A stretch of DNA of 38,983 nucleotides. Source: JAGNRR01 sp964612525 (GTDB lineage: Bacteria > Bacteroidota > Bacteroidia > Chitinophagales > Chitinophagaceae). The notes under the pieces were generated by a model. The model worked only from the letters and a program-made list of their open reading frames with translations, searched no databases and was not told the DNA's origin. Where the stretch lies: NCBI GenBank assembly GCA_964612525.1, contig CAZTCQ010000007.1, positions 1-38,983 of the forward strand, given 5' to 3'. This document shows, piece after piece, positions 24,419-32,268 of this stretch. Position numbers and translations under genes: made by a program. Position 1 is the stretch's first letter; each line of letters starts with the position of its first letter.

Positions 24419-26617
24419 ATGACTAGACCAACACTGTCCTTTGCGCTTCTTTTATTTTTATCAAATATCGTAACTGCTCAAACAATTACTTACAATGAAT
24501 TGCTGACTGCTACGGTAGAACACAATGGTGAAAGCATTTTAAACCCTTTTTGCGGCGGAATGAACTCTACACAACTCAGTCATGCCGATTTAAACAACGA
24601 TGGTAAAAATGACTTAACTGTTTATGATTTTAATACCGAGACATTAAAGACATTTATAAATATTGGTCAGGCTGGTGAAGCATTTTATGAATATCAGCCC
24701 CGGTATGCCAAGAACTTCCCAAAAATCAGCTCCTTCCTAAAGCTAGTTGATTACAACTGTGATAACGTACCTGACCTAATCCAGAAAGGCAACTCTGGAT
24801 TTAGCGTTTATTACGGATCTTATACCGCAAGTAACGAGCTCAGTTTTACATTTTACAAAAATTTGTTTTATCCAGGCGCTTTTGGACCTGTAAACGCCTA
24901 TACTCAGCCCAATGATATTCCTATCGTAGAAGATCTTGATGGCGACGGCGATTTAGATTTTGCAGCCTTCGGTGTTTGGGGAACTTATTGTGAATTTTAT
25001 AAGAACTTGCAAAAAGAAGAAAACCTTCCTTGTGATAGTATCAAAATAGTACAAGGCGACCCTTGCTGGGGTAAAATGTATCAGGTTTTTGTGAGAGAAC
25101 ACATAACAAATATCACTTGTAAGGGAGGCCGCAGCCAAAAGAAACAGCGCCACAGTGGAAATTGTATCTTGGCCATTGATATTAACGGCGACGGACTTCA
25201 GGATATGCTAGGAGGCAATGTTTCATTTAGTGATTTGCAACTTTTAATCAATACAGGCACACCGGCCAATGCGGAATTTACAATTCAAGACACACTCTTT
25301 GATGCGGACAATCATCAGATCGAGTTAAATTCATGGCCTTCTCCTTTTTACTTTGACTATGATAACGACGGAATCAAAGATTTAGTAATCACCCCGCACA
25401 CTGATAACAGCAGCAGCGCAAACTATAACGCAATGGCAATGTACAAGAACGTTGGCACAACCGCAGCGCCTAACTTTCAATGGACCAATGACAGCTTATT
25501 TGTAGATCAAATGATTGATGTCGGACGCAACAGCCACCCTACTTTATTTGATTTTGACAAAGATGGTAAAGATGACCTTTTCATAGGAGGCGCAGGAATT
25601 TTTAATACGGTTACTAAAACTACTCAATCACGCATAACATACTATAGAAACACTAGCACCCTTGGCAATATTTCTTTTGAACTAATTACTGAGGATTTTT
25701 TAAATCTCACGACTCAAAATTATACAGGTCTATATCCCACCTTTGGAGACGTAACTGGCGATGGCATTTATGATTTAATCATGGGTAACGATGAGGGCAA
25801 ATTAATTGTTTATCAAAATACCGCTAATTCCAATAGTGTTCCTCCCGTTTTCATGTACCTAACAAATAATTTCCAAAACATTGATGTAGGAAAATACAGT
25901 TTCCCCGTTATGTATGATGCAAATAATGATGGTAAAAAAGACTTACTCATTGGTTGTGAAATAGGCACTCAGTGGCTCTTTGAAGATACAAGTACCAATG
26001 CGGGAGAATACAAATTTATTGACAGCGCAATAGGTGGCATTAAGTCGGGTGGTGCATTTACCTTCTTCTCCTATGGTGTGCCTTATGTAGGCCGAGTGGA
26101 TAGTAGTAACAAAGAATATTTATTGATAGGAACAGCGGACGGAACAATAGAACGCTATGACAGTTTTACTAACAATCAGGCGACTTGGGTGCGAATAGAC
26201 TCAATGATGGGAGATATCCAAACAGCTTATCGCGCAGCACCAGCAGTGGGTGACCTCGATGGCGACCAGCGACCCGAACTGTTGATTGGAAATCAAAATG
26301 GTGGCTTACGCCTCTTTCAATTTGATAGAAACAATAATAATACCTCCGTTAGTACAAAAAACATTGTAAAAAACAAGGTTGACATGACACTCTACCCTAA
26401 CCCAACTGGCAATATGCTGTGGATTCAAACTCCGAATCAGGAAGAGGTTTCCGGTTACAGAATTTTGGATATTTCAGGAAGAACCATTTTGCAAAAGAGA
26501 TCAGTCAAAACTTCTGTAAAAAATGTTTCTACAGAAGCACTGACAAGCGGACTTTATTTTATAGAGGTCTCTTTTAAAAATGACCGATTTGCTAAAGGCA
26601 AATTTATGAAAAAATAA
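24419..26617 (+). CDS. FG-GAP/VCBS-repeat secreted protein with T9SS sorting domain
   Basis: The 732-residue protein has a signal peptide (LSFALLLFLSNIVTAQ). At least eight Asp-rich calcium-loop repeats follow, for example DLNNDGKNDLTVYD, DLDGDGDLDFAAF, DINGDGLQDML, DYDNDGIKDLV, DFDKDGKDDLF, DVTGDGIYDLI, DANNDGKKDLLIG and DLDGDQRPELLIG; these are typical of FG-GAP/VCBS integrin-like propellers. The last ~75 residues are a T9SS type A sorting domain (LYPNPTGNMLWIQ, ALTSGLYFIEVSF, KGKFMKK). It should be surface-attached or secreted; adhesion or polysaccharide interaction is a guess. It stands alone between aspartokinase and ribBA. Confidence 0.9.
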   Translation: MTRPTLSFALLLFLSNIVTAQTITYNELLTATVEHNGESILNPFCGGMNSTQLSHADLNNDGKNDLTVYDFNTETLKTFINIGQAGEAFYEYQPRYAKNFPKISSFLKLVDYNCDNVPDLIQKGNSGFSVYYGSYTASNELSFTFYKNLFYPGAFGPVNAYTQPNDIPIVEDLDGDGDLDFAAFGVWGTYCEFYKNLQKEENLPCDSIKIVQGDPCWGKMYQVFVREHITNITCKGGRSQKKQRHSGNCILAIDINGDGLQDMLGGNVSFSDLQLLINTGTPANAEFTIQDTLFDADNHQIELNSWPSPFYFDYDNDGIKDLVITPHTDNSSSANYNAMAMYKNVGTTAAPNFQWTNDSLFVDQMIDVGRNSHPTLFDFDKDGKDDLFIGGAGIFNTVTKTTQSRITYYRNTSTLGNISFELITEDFLNLTTQNYTGLYPTFGDVTGDGIYDLIMGNDEGKLIVYQNTANSNSVPPVFMYLTNNFQNIDVGKYSFPVMYDANNDGKKDLLIGCEIGTQWLFEDTSTNAGEYKFIDSAIGGIKSGGAFTFFSYGVPYVGRVDSSNKEYLLIGTADGTIERYDSFTNNQATWVRIDSMMGDIQTAYRAAPAVGDLDGDQRPELLIGNQNGGLRLFQFDRNNNNTSVSTKNIVKNKVDMTLYPNPTGNMLWIQTPNQEEVSGYRILDISGRTILQKRSVKTSVKNVSTEALTSGLYFIEVSFKNDRFAKGKFMKK

Positions 26618-26635
26618 ACCCGTTGTTACTGTTAA

Positions 26636-26659
26636 GCTTTTTAGTAAAAGCATTTTGTT
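26636..26659 (+). terminator. Weak terminator after the FG-GAP protein gene
   Basis: Stem GCTTTT / AAAAGC with loop TAGT, followed by ATTTTGTT. The stem is A/T-rich, and the TTTG just behind it could instead serve as the -33 element of ribBA. Confidence 0.4.
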
Positions 26660-26681
26660 CTTGAATTCAATTCTATCTTTG
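26654..26681 (+). promoter_or_regulatory. Promoter of ribBA (TTTG, 16-base spacer, TATCTTTG)
   Basis: A -33-like TTTG (26654-26657) and an exact -7 TATCTTTG (26674-26681) form the best two-part Bacteroidota promoter in the window. The -7 element ends 5 bases before the ATG. Confidence 0.7.
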
Positions 26682-26686
26682 CCTAT

Positions 26687-27904
26687 ATGAATGAATCAAT
26701 TTTTCATACGATTGAAGAGGCAGTAGAGGATATAAAAAACGGAAAACTTGTAATTGTAGTAGATGACGAAGACCGCGAGAATGAAGGCGATTTTGTTTGT
26801 GCTGCAGAAACAATCACACCCGAAATTATCAACTTTATGACCAAGGAAGGTCGCGGATTAATTTGCGCTCCCATACTAGAAGACCGTTGCGATGCGCTTC
26901 AACTAGAGGACATGGTAGCGGCTAATAAAAATACGGATACGCACAAAACAGCATTCACCGTTTCTGTTGATTTAATTGGTAATGGTTGCACGACCGGCAT
27001 TTCAGCTCAAGACAGAAGCAAGACGGTGAAGGCTTTGATTGACCCGAGAACTCGACCCGAAGATTTAGGAAGACCCGGACACATCTTCCCTTTGAGGGCA
27101 AGAAAGGGCGGCGTCTTGCGCAGAGCGGGGCATACAGAGGCGGCTGTTGATTTGGCTCGCTTAGCAGGCTATGAACCCGCCGGTGTAATTGTGGAAATAA
27201 TGAATGAGGATGGTACCATGGCTCGACTCCCCCAACTTGAAAAAATCGCTAAGCGACTAGATCTAAAAATTATTTCTATTCAGGATTTGATTAATTATCG
27301 AATGGACAAAGAAGATTTTGTCAAGGAAGAAATTCGAGTAAAAATGCCTACCAAGTATGGAGAGTTTGAATTAGTAACTTTTGAGGATACGAAAACCAAT
27401 GAACTTCATCACGCCTTACGGAAAGGTGAATGGGAAACAAATGAACCCGTTTTGGTTCGGGTTCATAGCTCCTGTTTTACGGGTGATATTTTACATTCCA
27501 TGCGCTGTGACTGTGGCGAACAACTAAACGCTGCCATGGAACTGGTAGAAAAAGAAGGGAAAGGCCTAGTATTATATATGAATCAGGAAGGCCGAGGGAT
27601 TGGGCTCTTAAATAAATTGAGAGCCTACAAACTTCAGGAAGAAGGTTTTGATACGGTAGAAGCGAATCTTAAATTAGGTTTTGACATGGACGCACGAGAT
27701 TACGGTGTGGGTGCGCAAATACTCAGAAAATTGAACGTTTCACAAATTCGGCTTATCTCAAATAATCCTAAAAAACGAGCTGGACTACTAGGCTATGGCT
27801 TAGAAATCGTTGAAACCGTCCCGATTGAAATCACACCAAATCAGCACAACGAAAAATATCTAACGACTAAGCGTGATAAGCTCGGTCATAATATTTTAAA
27901 GTAA
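26687..27904 (+). CDS. ribBA: Bifunctional 3,4-dihydroxy-2-butanone-4-phosphate synthase / GTP cyclohydrolase II
   Basis: This 405-residue fusion supplies both precursors of riboflavin. The N-terminal RibB domain (about residues 1-205) has the acidic active-site motif VDDEDRENEGDFVCAAE and RAGHTEAAVDLARLAGYEPA. The C-terminal RibA domain (about 206-405) has the zinc cysteines in SSCFTGDILHSMRCDCGEQL, the GTP-binding MNQEGRGIGLLNKLRAY and the late segment LISNNPKKRAGLLGYGLEI. All key residues of both domains are present, so both activities are likely. It is cytoplasmic. No FMN riboswitch is possible in its very short leader, because the promoter ends 5 bases before the ATG. No other rib genes are nearby. 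Confidence 0.97.
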   Translation: MNESIFHTIEEAVEDIKNGKLVIVVDDEDRENEGDFVCAAETITPEIINFMTKEGRGLICAPILEDRCDALQLEDMVAANKNTDTHKTAFTVSVDLIGNGCTTGISAQDRSKTVKALIDPRTRPEDLGRPGHIFPLRARKGGVLRRAGHTEAAVDLARLAGYEPAGVIVEIMNEDGTMARLPQLEKIAKRLDLKIISIQDLINYRMDKEDFVKEEIRVKMPTKYGEFELVTFEDTKTNELHHALRKGEWETNEPVLVRVHSSCFTGDILHSMRCDCGEQLNAAMELVEKEGKGLVLYMNQEGRGIGLLNKLRAYKLQEEGFDTVEANLKLGFDMDARDYGVGAQILRKLNVSQIRLISNNPKKRAGLLGYGLEIVETVPIEITPNQHNEKYLTTKRDKLGHNILK

Positions 27905-27924
27905 AAGAGCCGTTTTACAAAAAA

Positions 27925-29139
27925 CTAGGACTTTTTTAGCCCGCCAATTCGTTTCATCAAATCACCAAATAAATTACTGGCACCTCCCTTCTTGGGACCC
28001 TGTCGACCGTTTTTCATTTCGTAAATGCCATTGGCTAATTTTCTTAAATGAAAATTAAAAATATAATCATCAGGAGAATCTCCTTTTCCATAAAAGGTCC
28101 CAAAGCGCAAATCATTATACTGCAAGGCACTGTCAATATCCATTATGCAGAAGTAATCTTTACTAAACCAGCGTAATTTTTTTAACGTTGGATCCGTGTC
28201 TAAATTATCGATTAAATCATGACCTTTTTTTACCGAGTTAAATGTTATTGGCACCTCGTCAAACCAGGAGTACTGTCCAAGATAAAAAAGACTATCCGTT
28301 TCTAAAGTGGCACTCCATAAAATATTATTAAGTATAGTAGGACTCGTAGTGTAGCGATTTACTGGAATTTCCTGCTTGGCGTACGCTTTCTCAAATTGAT
28401 TACCGATATAAAATTTATTAATAACGGTAAATAATAAAAAAGCGCAACTCACTACCAGACCCGCTCGATTCCATAACCTACGCTTCCTGCTGGCTCGCAA
28501 ATTACAAGCGGCTACAATGACACATATTAAAAACGGAAGCGTATAACCGAAGTCAACAACCGAAACTGTATTGAAAGCTACACGATAATCAGAGATTGGA
28601 TTAAACAGCTGAGTGCCATAGGTGGTAAAACAATCCAACAAAGGATGCGTAAATAAAGACCAAAAGAAAAGCCATTGCCAATCCTTGCGCGATGCAACTG
28701 GCGCCTTCCACTTATCCGAAAAGTACCGTAACTTAATGTGATACAACATAAGAGCAAGGAGAACAACACCACAAATAAGTAAAGGAAGATAATTCCCAGG
28801 AAAAAAAATTCTTAAAACAAAATTGAGGGCAGCAATAACCAATCCAAGAGCTAGTAATTTCGAAATAATGGCAATTTGTTTATGAAACTTCTGCCGATAT
28901 AACCAATGAACTAACCAACCAAAAACAAAAGCACCGATAATACCAAAGAAGATAGAATGACTAAAACCTCTATGAAAGGCCAAGTTATCCAAATCGTTTA
29001 AAAACATACCTCCTAGAACATCTAAGTCAGGAATAGTACCACCAATAGCGCCCCAAAGCATGGCGCGGTTTCCTATCTTTTTTCCTAGCACGGCCTCGCC
29101 CACCGCGGCACCTAATACAATTTGAGCTAATGAATCCAT
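27925..29139 (-). CDS. YdjM-like membrane-bound metal-dependent hydrolase
   Basis: The protein has 404 residues. It begins MDSLAQIVLGAAVGEAVLGK and continues with GAIGGTIPDLDVLGG and LAFHRGFSHSIFFGIIGAF, the His/Asp pattern (PDLD, HRGFSHS) that defines the YdjM/DUF457 group of predicted inner-membrane hydrolases. FWSLFTHPLLDCFTTYGTQL supplies a further His and Asp. Around seven hydrophobic segments occur between residues 60 and 245; the C-terminal ~150 residues are soluble. The biological substrate is unknown. The gene stands alone and converges on ribBA with 20 bases between stop codons. Confidence 0.85.
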   Translation of the reverse strand: MDSLAQIVLGAAVGEAVLGKKIGNRAMLWGAIGGTIPDLDVLGGMFLNDLDNLAFHRGFSHSIFFGIIGAFVFGWLVHWLYRQKFHKQIAIISKLLALGLVIAALNFVLRIFFPGNYLPLLICGVVLLALMLYHIKLRYFSDKWKAPVASRKDWQWLFFWSLFTHPLLDCFTTYGTQLFNPISDYRVAFNTVSVVDFGYTLPFLICVIVAACNLRASRKRRLWNRAGLVVSCAFLLFTVINKFYIGNQFEKAYAKQEIPVNRYTTSPTILNNILWSATLETDSLFYLGQYSWFDEVPITFNSVKKGHDLIDNLDTDPTLKKLRWFSKDYFCIMDIDSALQYNDLRFGTFYGKGDSPDDYIFNFHLRKLANGIYEMKNGRQGPKKGGASNLFGDLMKRIGGLKKS

Positions 29140-29149
29140 TTTTCAAATG

Positions 29150-29157
29150 CAAATGTA
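29150..29157 (-). promoter_or_regulatory. -7 promoter element (TACATTTG) of the YdjM-like gene
   Basis: Exact TAnnTTTG match on the minus strand, 10 bases before the ATG at 29139. Confidence 0.62.
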
Positions 29158-29228
29158 TTGTACAATATGCTCTGCTATGCGCGGAAGGAGCTTTGATATT
29201 CGAACTGCATTTTAATTACAAAATTCTC

Positions 29229-29236
29229 TATCTTTA
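29229..29236 (+). promoter_or_regulatory. Near-consensus -7 element (TATCTTTA) of the repeat-protein gene
   Basis: One mismatch to TAnnTTTG (final A), 4 bases before the ATG at 29241. Confidence 0.45.
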
Positions 29237-29240
29237 GACT

Positions 29241-29579
29241 ATGAAACAAGTATTACTAGTTTTTATGCTAACTACTGCTTTTGCTACATCAAGTCACGCA
29301 CAAAAAGTATTTTCAGTTAAATATCAATCACAAGCTGATGTAAAGGTATTTGTCGTAAAATATGAATCACAAGCAGATCTAAAAGTTTATAAACAGAAAT
29401 ATGAATCAAACGCTAGAGGGAATGAGGGAAACTGGCACTTTGTAAAATATGAATCACAAGCTGATAAAAAAATATACTTTGTAGATTACGAATCGCAAGC
29501 CGATCTTAAAATTTTCTTTGTGAAATATCAATCGCAAGCGGGCTGGAGAAACAAATCGAAGAAACAACTTATGTATTAG
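29241..29579 (+). CDS. Secreted 13-residue-repeat protein (DUF6150-like)
   Basis: The 112-residue protein has a signal peptide (QVLLVFMLTTAFATSSHAQ) cleaved around residue 21. The mature part is six imperfect copies of a 13-residue unit of the form V-F-x-V-K-Y-x-S-Q-A-D-x-K, for example VFSVKYQSQADVK and VFVVKYESQADLK; copy 3 is interrupted by a short GNEGN loop. The end is basic (NKSKKQLMY). This matches my recollection of the DUF6150 family, whose function is unknown. Alternating hydrophobic and polar residues suggest a stacked beta structure in the periplasm. Its stop codon overlaps the end of the metal-permease gene on the other strand. Confidence 0.8.
   Translation: MKQVLLVFMLTTAFATSSHAQKVFSVKYQSQADVKVFVVKYESQADLKVYKQKYESNARGNEGNWHFVKYESQADKKIYFVDYESQADLKIFFVKYQSQAGWRNKSKKQLMY
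29307..29549 (+). repeat. Six coding tandem repeats of about 39 bases
   Basis: Repeat units begin at residue 23 of the encoded protein and encode the Y-E/Q-S-Q-A motif. The DNA copies are diverged at third positions, while the amino acid pattern is kept, so selection acts on the protein. Confidence 0.85.
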
Positions 29580-30472
29580 ACTTGGTCAGTCCTTACCAAG
29601 GATTTACTCTTAAAAAAAAATCTTGGCAATAGGCCATATTTCGGCGCTAGCATAAACACGATTAGAAATAGTATCCCCAAAACGGTAGTCATGGCACCCG
29701 GTATCGAACTATCTAACCACTGTGCAAGGTAGTAACCTACTACAGATGAAAGTATTCCCACACCAACTGCAATAAAAAGCATCTTCACTAAATTATCAGT
29801 TAGCAAATAAGCGCAAGCCGCAGGCACCACAAGAAAGGCCACAACTAGAATAGCCCCTACCGATTCAAAAGAAACCACCGTGACTAATGAAACTAAAGTC
29901 ATTAAAACATAATGCCAAATAACCGTAGAGATGCCCACAGAAACAGCATAAAACGGATCAAAGGTTGTTATCAAAAATCCTTTAAAGCCAATACGCAAAG
30001 CAATAATTACGATTAAAAACACAATCGCTAGAATCCAAATCTTACGAGGAACAATATCAATAAACGTACCAGTAGCAAATGTATCTAAGGGAATAAATAA
30101 GATCTCACCATGCAAAACACAATCAGCATCCAAATCCATTTTATCAGCAAAGAGCGTAAGCAAAATAATGCCAACCGCAAACAAAAAAGTGAAGACTAAA
30201 CCTATGGCTGCATCATTTTGCATCTTGGCTTTTTTACTAATAAACTCTATTAAGAAGGTAGTAAAAACACCTACTAAGGCAGCACCAATTAACATGGGCA
30301 ATGAACTACGCGAACCACTAATCAAAAAAGCAATTACAATCCCAGGCAGTACGGCATGAGAAATTGCATCCCCTATCATAGACATTTTCCGCAGCACTAA
30401 GAAGCAACCGAGCAAAGCGCATGAGCTTGCTACCAGAGCACCCGTCAATATGATCCAAAAGGCATGACTCAT
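29576..30472 (-). CDS. Metal ABC transporter permease (ABC-3 family, TroD/MntB-like)
   Basis: The protein has 298 residues with about eight to nine membrane helices. ABC-3 family landmarks are GCFLVLRKMSMIGDAISHAVLPGIVIAFL near the N-terminus, AALVGVFTTFLIEFISKKAK, LDADCVLHGEILFIPLD, and SVGAILVVAFLVVPAACAYLL. It forms part of the channel of a manganese/zinc/iron importer. Its ATG overlaps the stop of the adjacent permease gene by 4 bases (ATGA), so the two permeases are made together as the heteromeric channel, as in troC/troD operons. It is the last gene of the operon and converges on the small repeat-protein gene. Confidence 0.93.
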   Translation of the reverse strand: MSHAFWIILTGALVASSCALLGCFLVLRKMSMIGDAISHAVLPGIVIAFLISGSRSSLPMLIGAALVGVFTTFLIEFISKKAKMQNDAAIGLVFTFLFAVGIILLTLFADKMDLDADCVLHGEILFIPLDTFATGTFIDIVPRKIWILAIVFLIVIIALRIGFKGFLITTFDPFYAVSVGISTVIWHYVLMTLVSLVTVVSFESVGAILVVAFLVVPAACAYLLTDNLVKMLFIAVGVGILSSVVGYYLAQWLDSSIPGAMTTVLGILFLIVFMLAPKYGLLPRFFFKSKSLVRTDQV

Positions 30473-31773
30473 GAGGCATTAGTTTTAGCGTAAGGAATGG
30501 GTTTATTATGCGGATCTGTTTCAGGGAAATCTAATTCTTCTTCTAACATAGCCTCTAATTCTGGTGTAAAAAAGTGCTCCAAACTCTCCGCTCCTTCATG
30601 CACATGATCGGCCGGAATTTTCAGAAACTTACTCATATACATTTCCCACAATCTGTGCAGCTTGGCAATTCGTTTAGATTCTTCCAAACCATTTTTAGTT
30701 AATTTCCAACCATTCTCCGTCTCAACTACTTTGTCTTCTCGGCACAATCGTTTTAATCCAGCCCGCATTTTTGATTCTTCAAAATACCTACGCGCTTGCA
30801 AATCCGTTATACTTCTAACTGTCGATAAATTATTTTCTTGCTCTCCCAAATGAAAAAATATTTTTAAAATATTTTCTTCCATAGTGTTGTTTTCCTTTCT
30901 TCTTTTTCGTAGCCACTTAAAAAAGAAACCCCGCTCGGGAGCAAAAGTCATAGAAACAAAAGCAATCATGGTAATGGCTATAATAATCCAAGGACCTGTC
31001 GGCATTTTGGGCGCAGAATAAGAAACATAACTCCCAAACAATCCGGACAAGGCACCAAAGCCTGCCGCTAGTGCCACCATATAATATAGTTTATTGGTCC
31101 AATACCTAGCAGCCGCAGCAGGTGTGATAAGCATAGCGGCCATCAACACAACACCAACCGCTTGAATACCTACGGCAATGGCAACCACCGTTAAAGTCGA
31201 CAAGATAAATTCCAAGGCACGAACGGGTAAACCCAATGAAGTAGCATAAGCTGCATCAAAACTTACAATAGAAAATTCTTTGAATAAAAACCAAACGACT
31301 AAGACTAAAACTACGCAAACAATGGCCAACATAATGACATCATTCCCAACCAAGGCTGCCGCCTGACCAAACAAAAAATGATCAATGCCCGACTGTGCTG
31401 CATTACCCGTAGATTGTATATAACTGAGTAACATAATACCTACTCCAAAAAAAACGGTGAGCACTATGGCTATGGCAGCATCCGCTTTAATACGTGACTT
31501 TTTACTAATAAAATCTATACTCAAAATACTTAACCAACCACTCAAAAAAGCACCGGATAATAAGACCAAGGGATGTCTTACTTGAGAAAAAATAAAGGCT
31601 AAACAAATCCCTGGCAAAACAGAATGTGCAACCGCATCGCCTACCAAAGATTTTTTTCTAAGAAAAGTAAAGGTGCCAACGACAGCTGTACTTGCTCCCA
31701 AAAGCATTACACCCAATACTACATAGCGCACATTGGCATTTGATAAACTCAGAAATTCTAAGAGTTCTTTCAT
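30469..31773 (-). CDS. Metal ABC transporter permease fused to a DtxR/MntR-like regulator domain
   Basis: The 434-residue protein joins two modules. Residues about 1-285 are an ABC-3 permease (FTFLRKKSLVGDAVAHSVLPGI, GVVLMAAMLITPAAAARYW). After a basic linker, residues about 293-434 form a winged-helix plus DtxR-type metal-binding/dimerisation domain ending in PETDPHNKPIP. The motif HVHEGAESLEH keeps the primary-site ligands at H392, E396, E399 and H400; Glu at the second position is as in MntR rather than Cys as in DtxR. The domain should lie in the cytoplasm. It could sense imported metal and gate transport or tether a repressor to the membrane. A 1-base TAATG overlap links it to the ATPase gene. 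Confidence 0.9.
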   Translation of the reverse strand: MKELLEFLSLSNANVRYVVLGVMLLGASTAVVGTFTFLRKKSLVGDAVAHSVLPGICLAFIFSQVRHPLVLLSGAFLSGWLSILSIDFISKKSRIKADAAIAIVLTVFFGVGIMLLSYIQSTGNAAQSGIDHFLFGQAAALVGNDVIMLAIVCVVLVLVVWFLFKEFSIVSFDAAYATSLGLPVRALEFILSTLTVVAIAVGIQAVGVVLMAAMLITPAAAARYWTNKLYYMVALAAGFGALSGLFGSYVSYSAPKMPTGPWIIIAITMIAFVSMTFAPERGFFFKWLRKRRKENNTMEENILKIFFHLGEQENNLSTVRSITDLQARRYFEESKMRAGLKRLCREDKVVETENGWKLTKNGLEESKRIAKLHRLWEMYMSKFLKIPADHVHEGAESLEHFFTPELEAMLEEELDFPETDPHNKPIPYAKTNAS

Positions 31774-32102
31774 TAGCCTTTAATTGGAAATTCTTTTTGT
31801 CTAATAAAATTCGAGAGACTGTCTAGTAAGGTCAATTTACCACCATAGGTTTCTTGTAATAATTCAGTCGTAAAAATTTCTTCTTTTGGACCTGAAGCGA
31901 CCAGGCGCATATTAAGCAGAATCACCCAATCAAAATATTCATAAGCAGATTGNNNNNNNNNNNNNNNNNNNNNNNNNNNNNNNNNNNNNNNNNNNNNNNN
32001 NNNNNNNNNNNNNNNNNNNNNNNNNNNNNNNNNNNNNNNNNNNNNNNNNNNNACGGTCAAGTCATGTACTTCTAAAACGGGATTTTCTACTTGGACGATC
32101 AT
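31773..32102 (-). CDS. Metal ABC transporter ATP-binding protein, interrupted by an assembly gap
   Basis: Only both ends are visible. The N-terminus reads NPVLEVHDLT, the usual first strand of an ABC ATPase. The C-terminus (59 residues, YEYFDWVILLNMRLVASGP and TELLQETYGGKL) matches the region after the H-loop in TroB/MntA-type metal importer ATPases. Walker A, signature and Walker B all fall in the gap at 31953-32052. Family length near 250 residues means about 170-180 residues, or roughly 520 bases, are missing, although only 100 N are shown. The gene lies between the binding-protein gene and the permease genes and starts 166 bases after the former. It is not a pseudogene as far as can be seen. 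Confidence 0.88.
   Translation of the reverse strand: MIVQVENPVLEVHDLTXXXXXXXXXXXXXXXXXXXXXXXXXXXXXXXXXXQSAYEYFDWVILLNMRLVASGPKEEIFTTELLQETYGGKLTLLDSLSNFIRQKEFPIKG
31953..32052. other. Assembly gap (100 N) inside the transporter ATPase gene
   Basis: A placeholder gap; its flanks share no sequence. The true missing length should leave remainder 1 on division by 3 if the gene is intact, and be near 520 bases by family length. Confidence 0.9.
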
Positions 32103-32146
32103 TTTTTTAGTTTTAAGTTTTTAATTAGTTGAATAACAATATTATT

Positions 32147-32237
32147 TCCACCTCCCTACCCTCCGCCAGCGGAGGACATTTGGAGTCCAACTTTTGCACC
32201 CAAGTCTCCCCCGCTGGCGGGGGATAAAGGGGGTGGA
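32147..32237. repeat. 91-base GC-rich quasi-palindrome (REP/BIME-like hairpin)
   Basis: Two inverted arms of about 30 bases (32147-32176 and 32207-32237) pair at about 25 positions. Each arm also holds its own perfect hairpin: CCTCCGC-CA-GCGGAGG (32160-32175) and TCCCCCGC-TG-GCGGGGGA (32207-32224). The outer ends read TCCACC and GGTGGA. It lies between the metal-binding protein gene and its ATPase gene, in sequence far more GC-rich than its surroundings, and has no T tract. Confidence 0.8.
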
Positions 32238-32268
32238 CTAGTGAGTATAATCATAATTCATTTTTAAA

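Noticed and set aside
26600..26687. FMN riboswitch ahead of ribBA
   Set aside because: The promoter ends 5 bases before the start codon, leaving no room for an aptamer, and no conserved RFN sequence is visible.
27900..27917. Hairpin GTAAAA-GAGCCG-TTTTAC after ribBA as a terminator
   Set aside because: The stem is AT-rich and followed by A rather than T on the plus strand.
29307..29549. Tandem ~39-base repeats as a CRISPR-like or satellite array
   Set aside because: They encode a regular protein repeat with a signal peptide and diverge at third positions.
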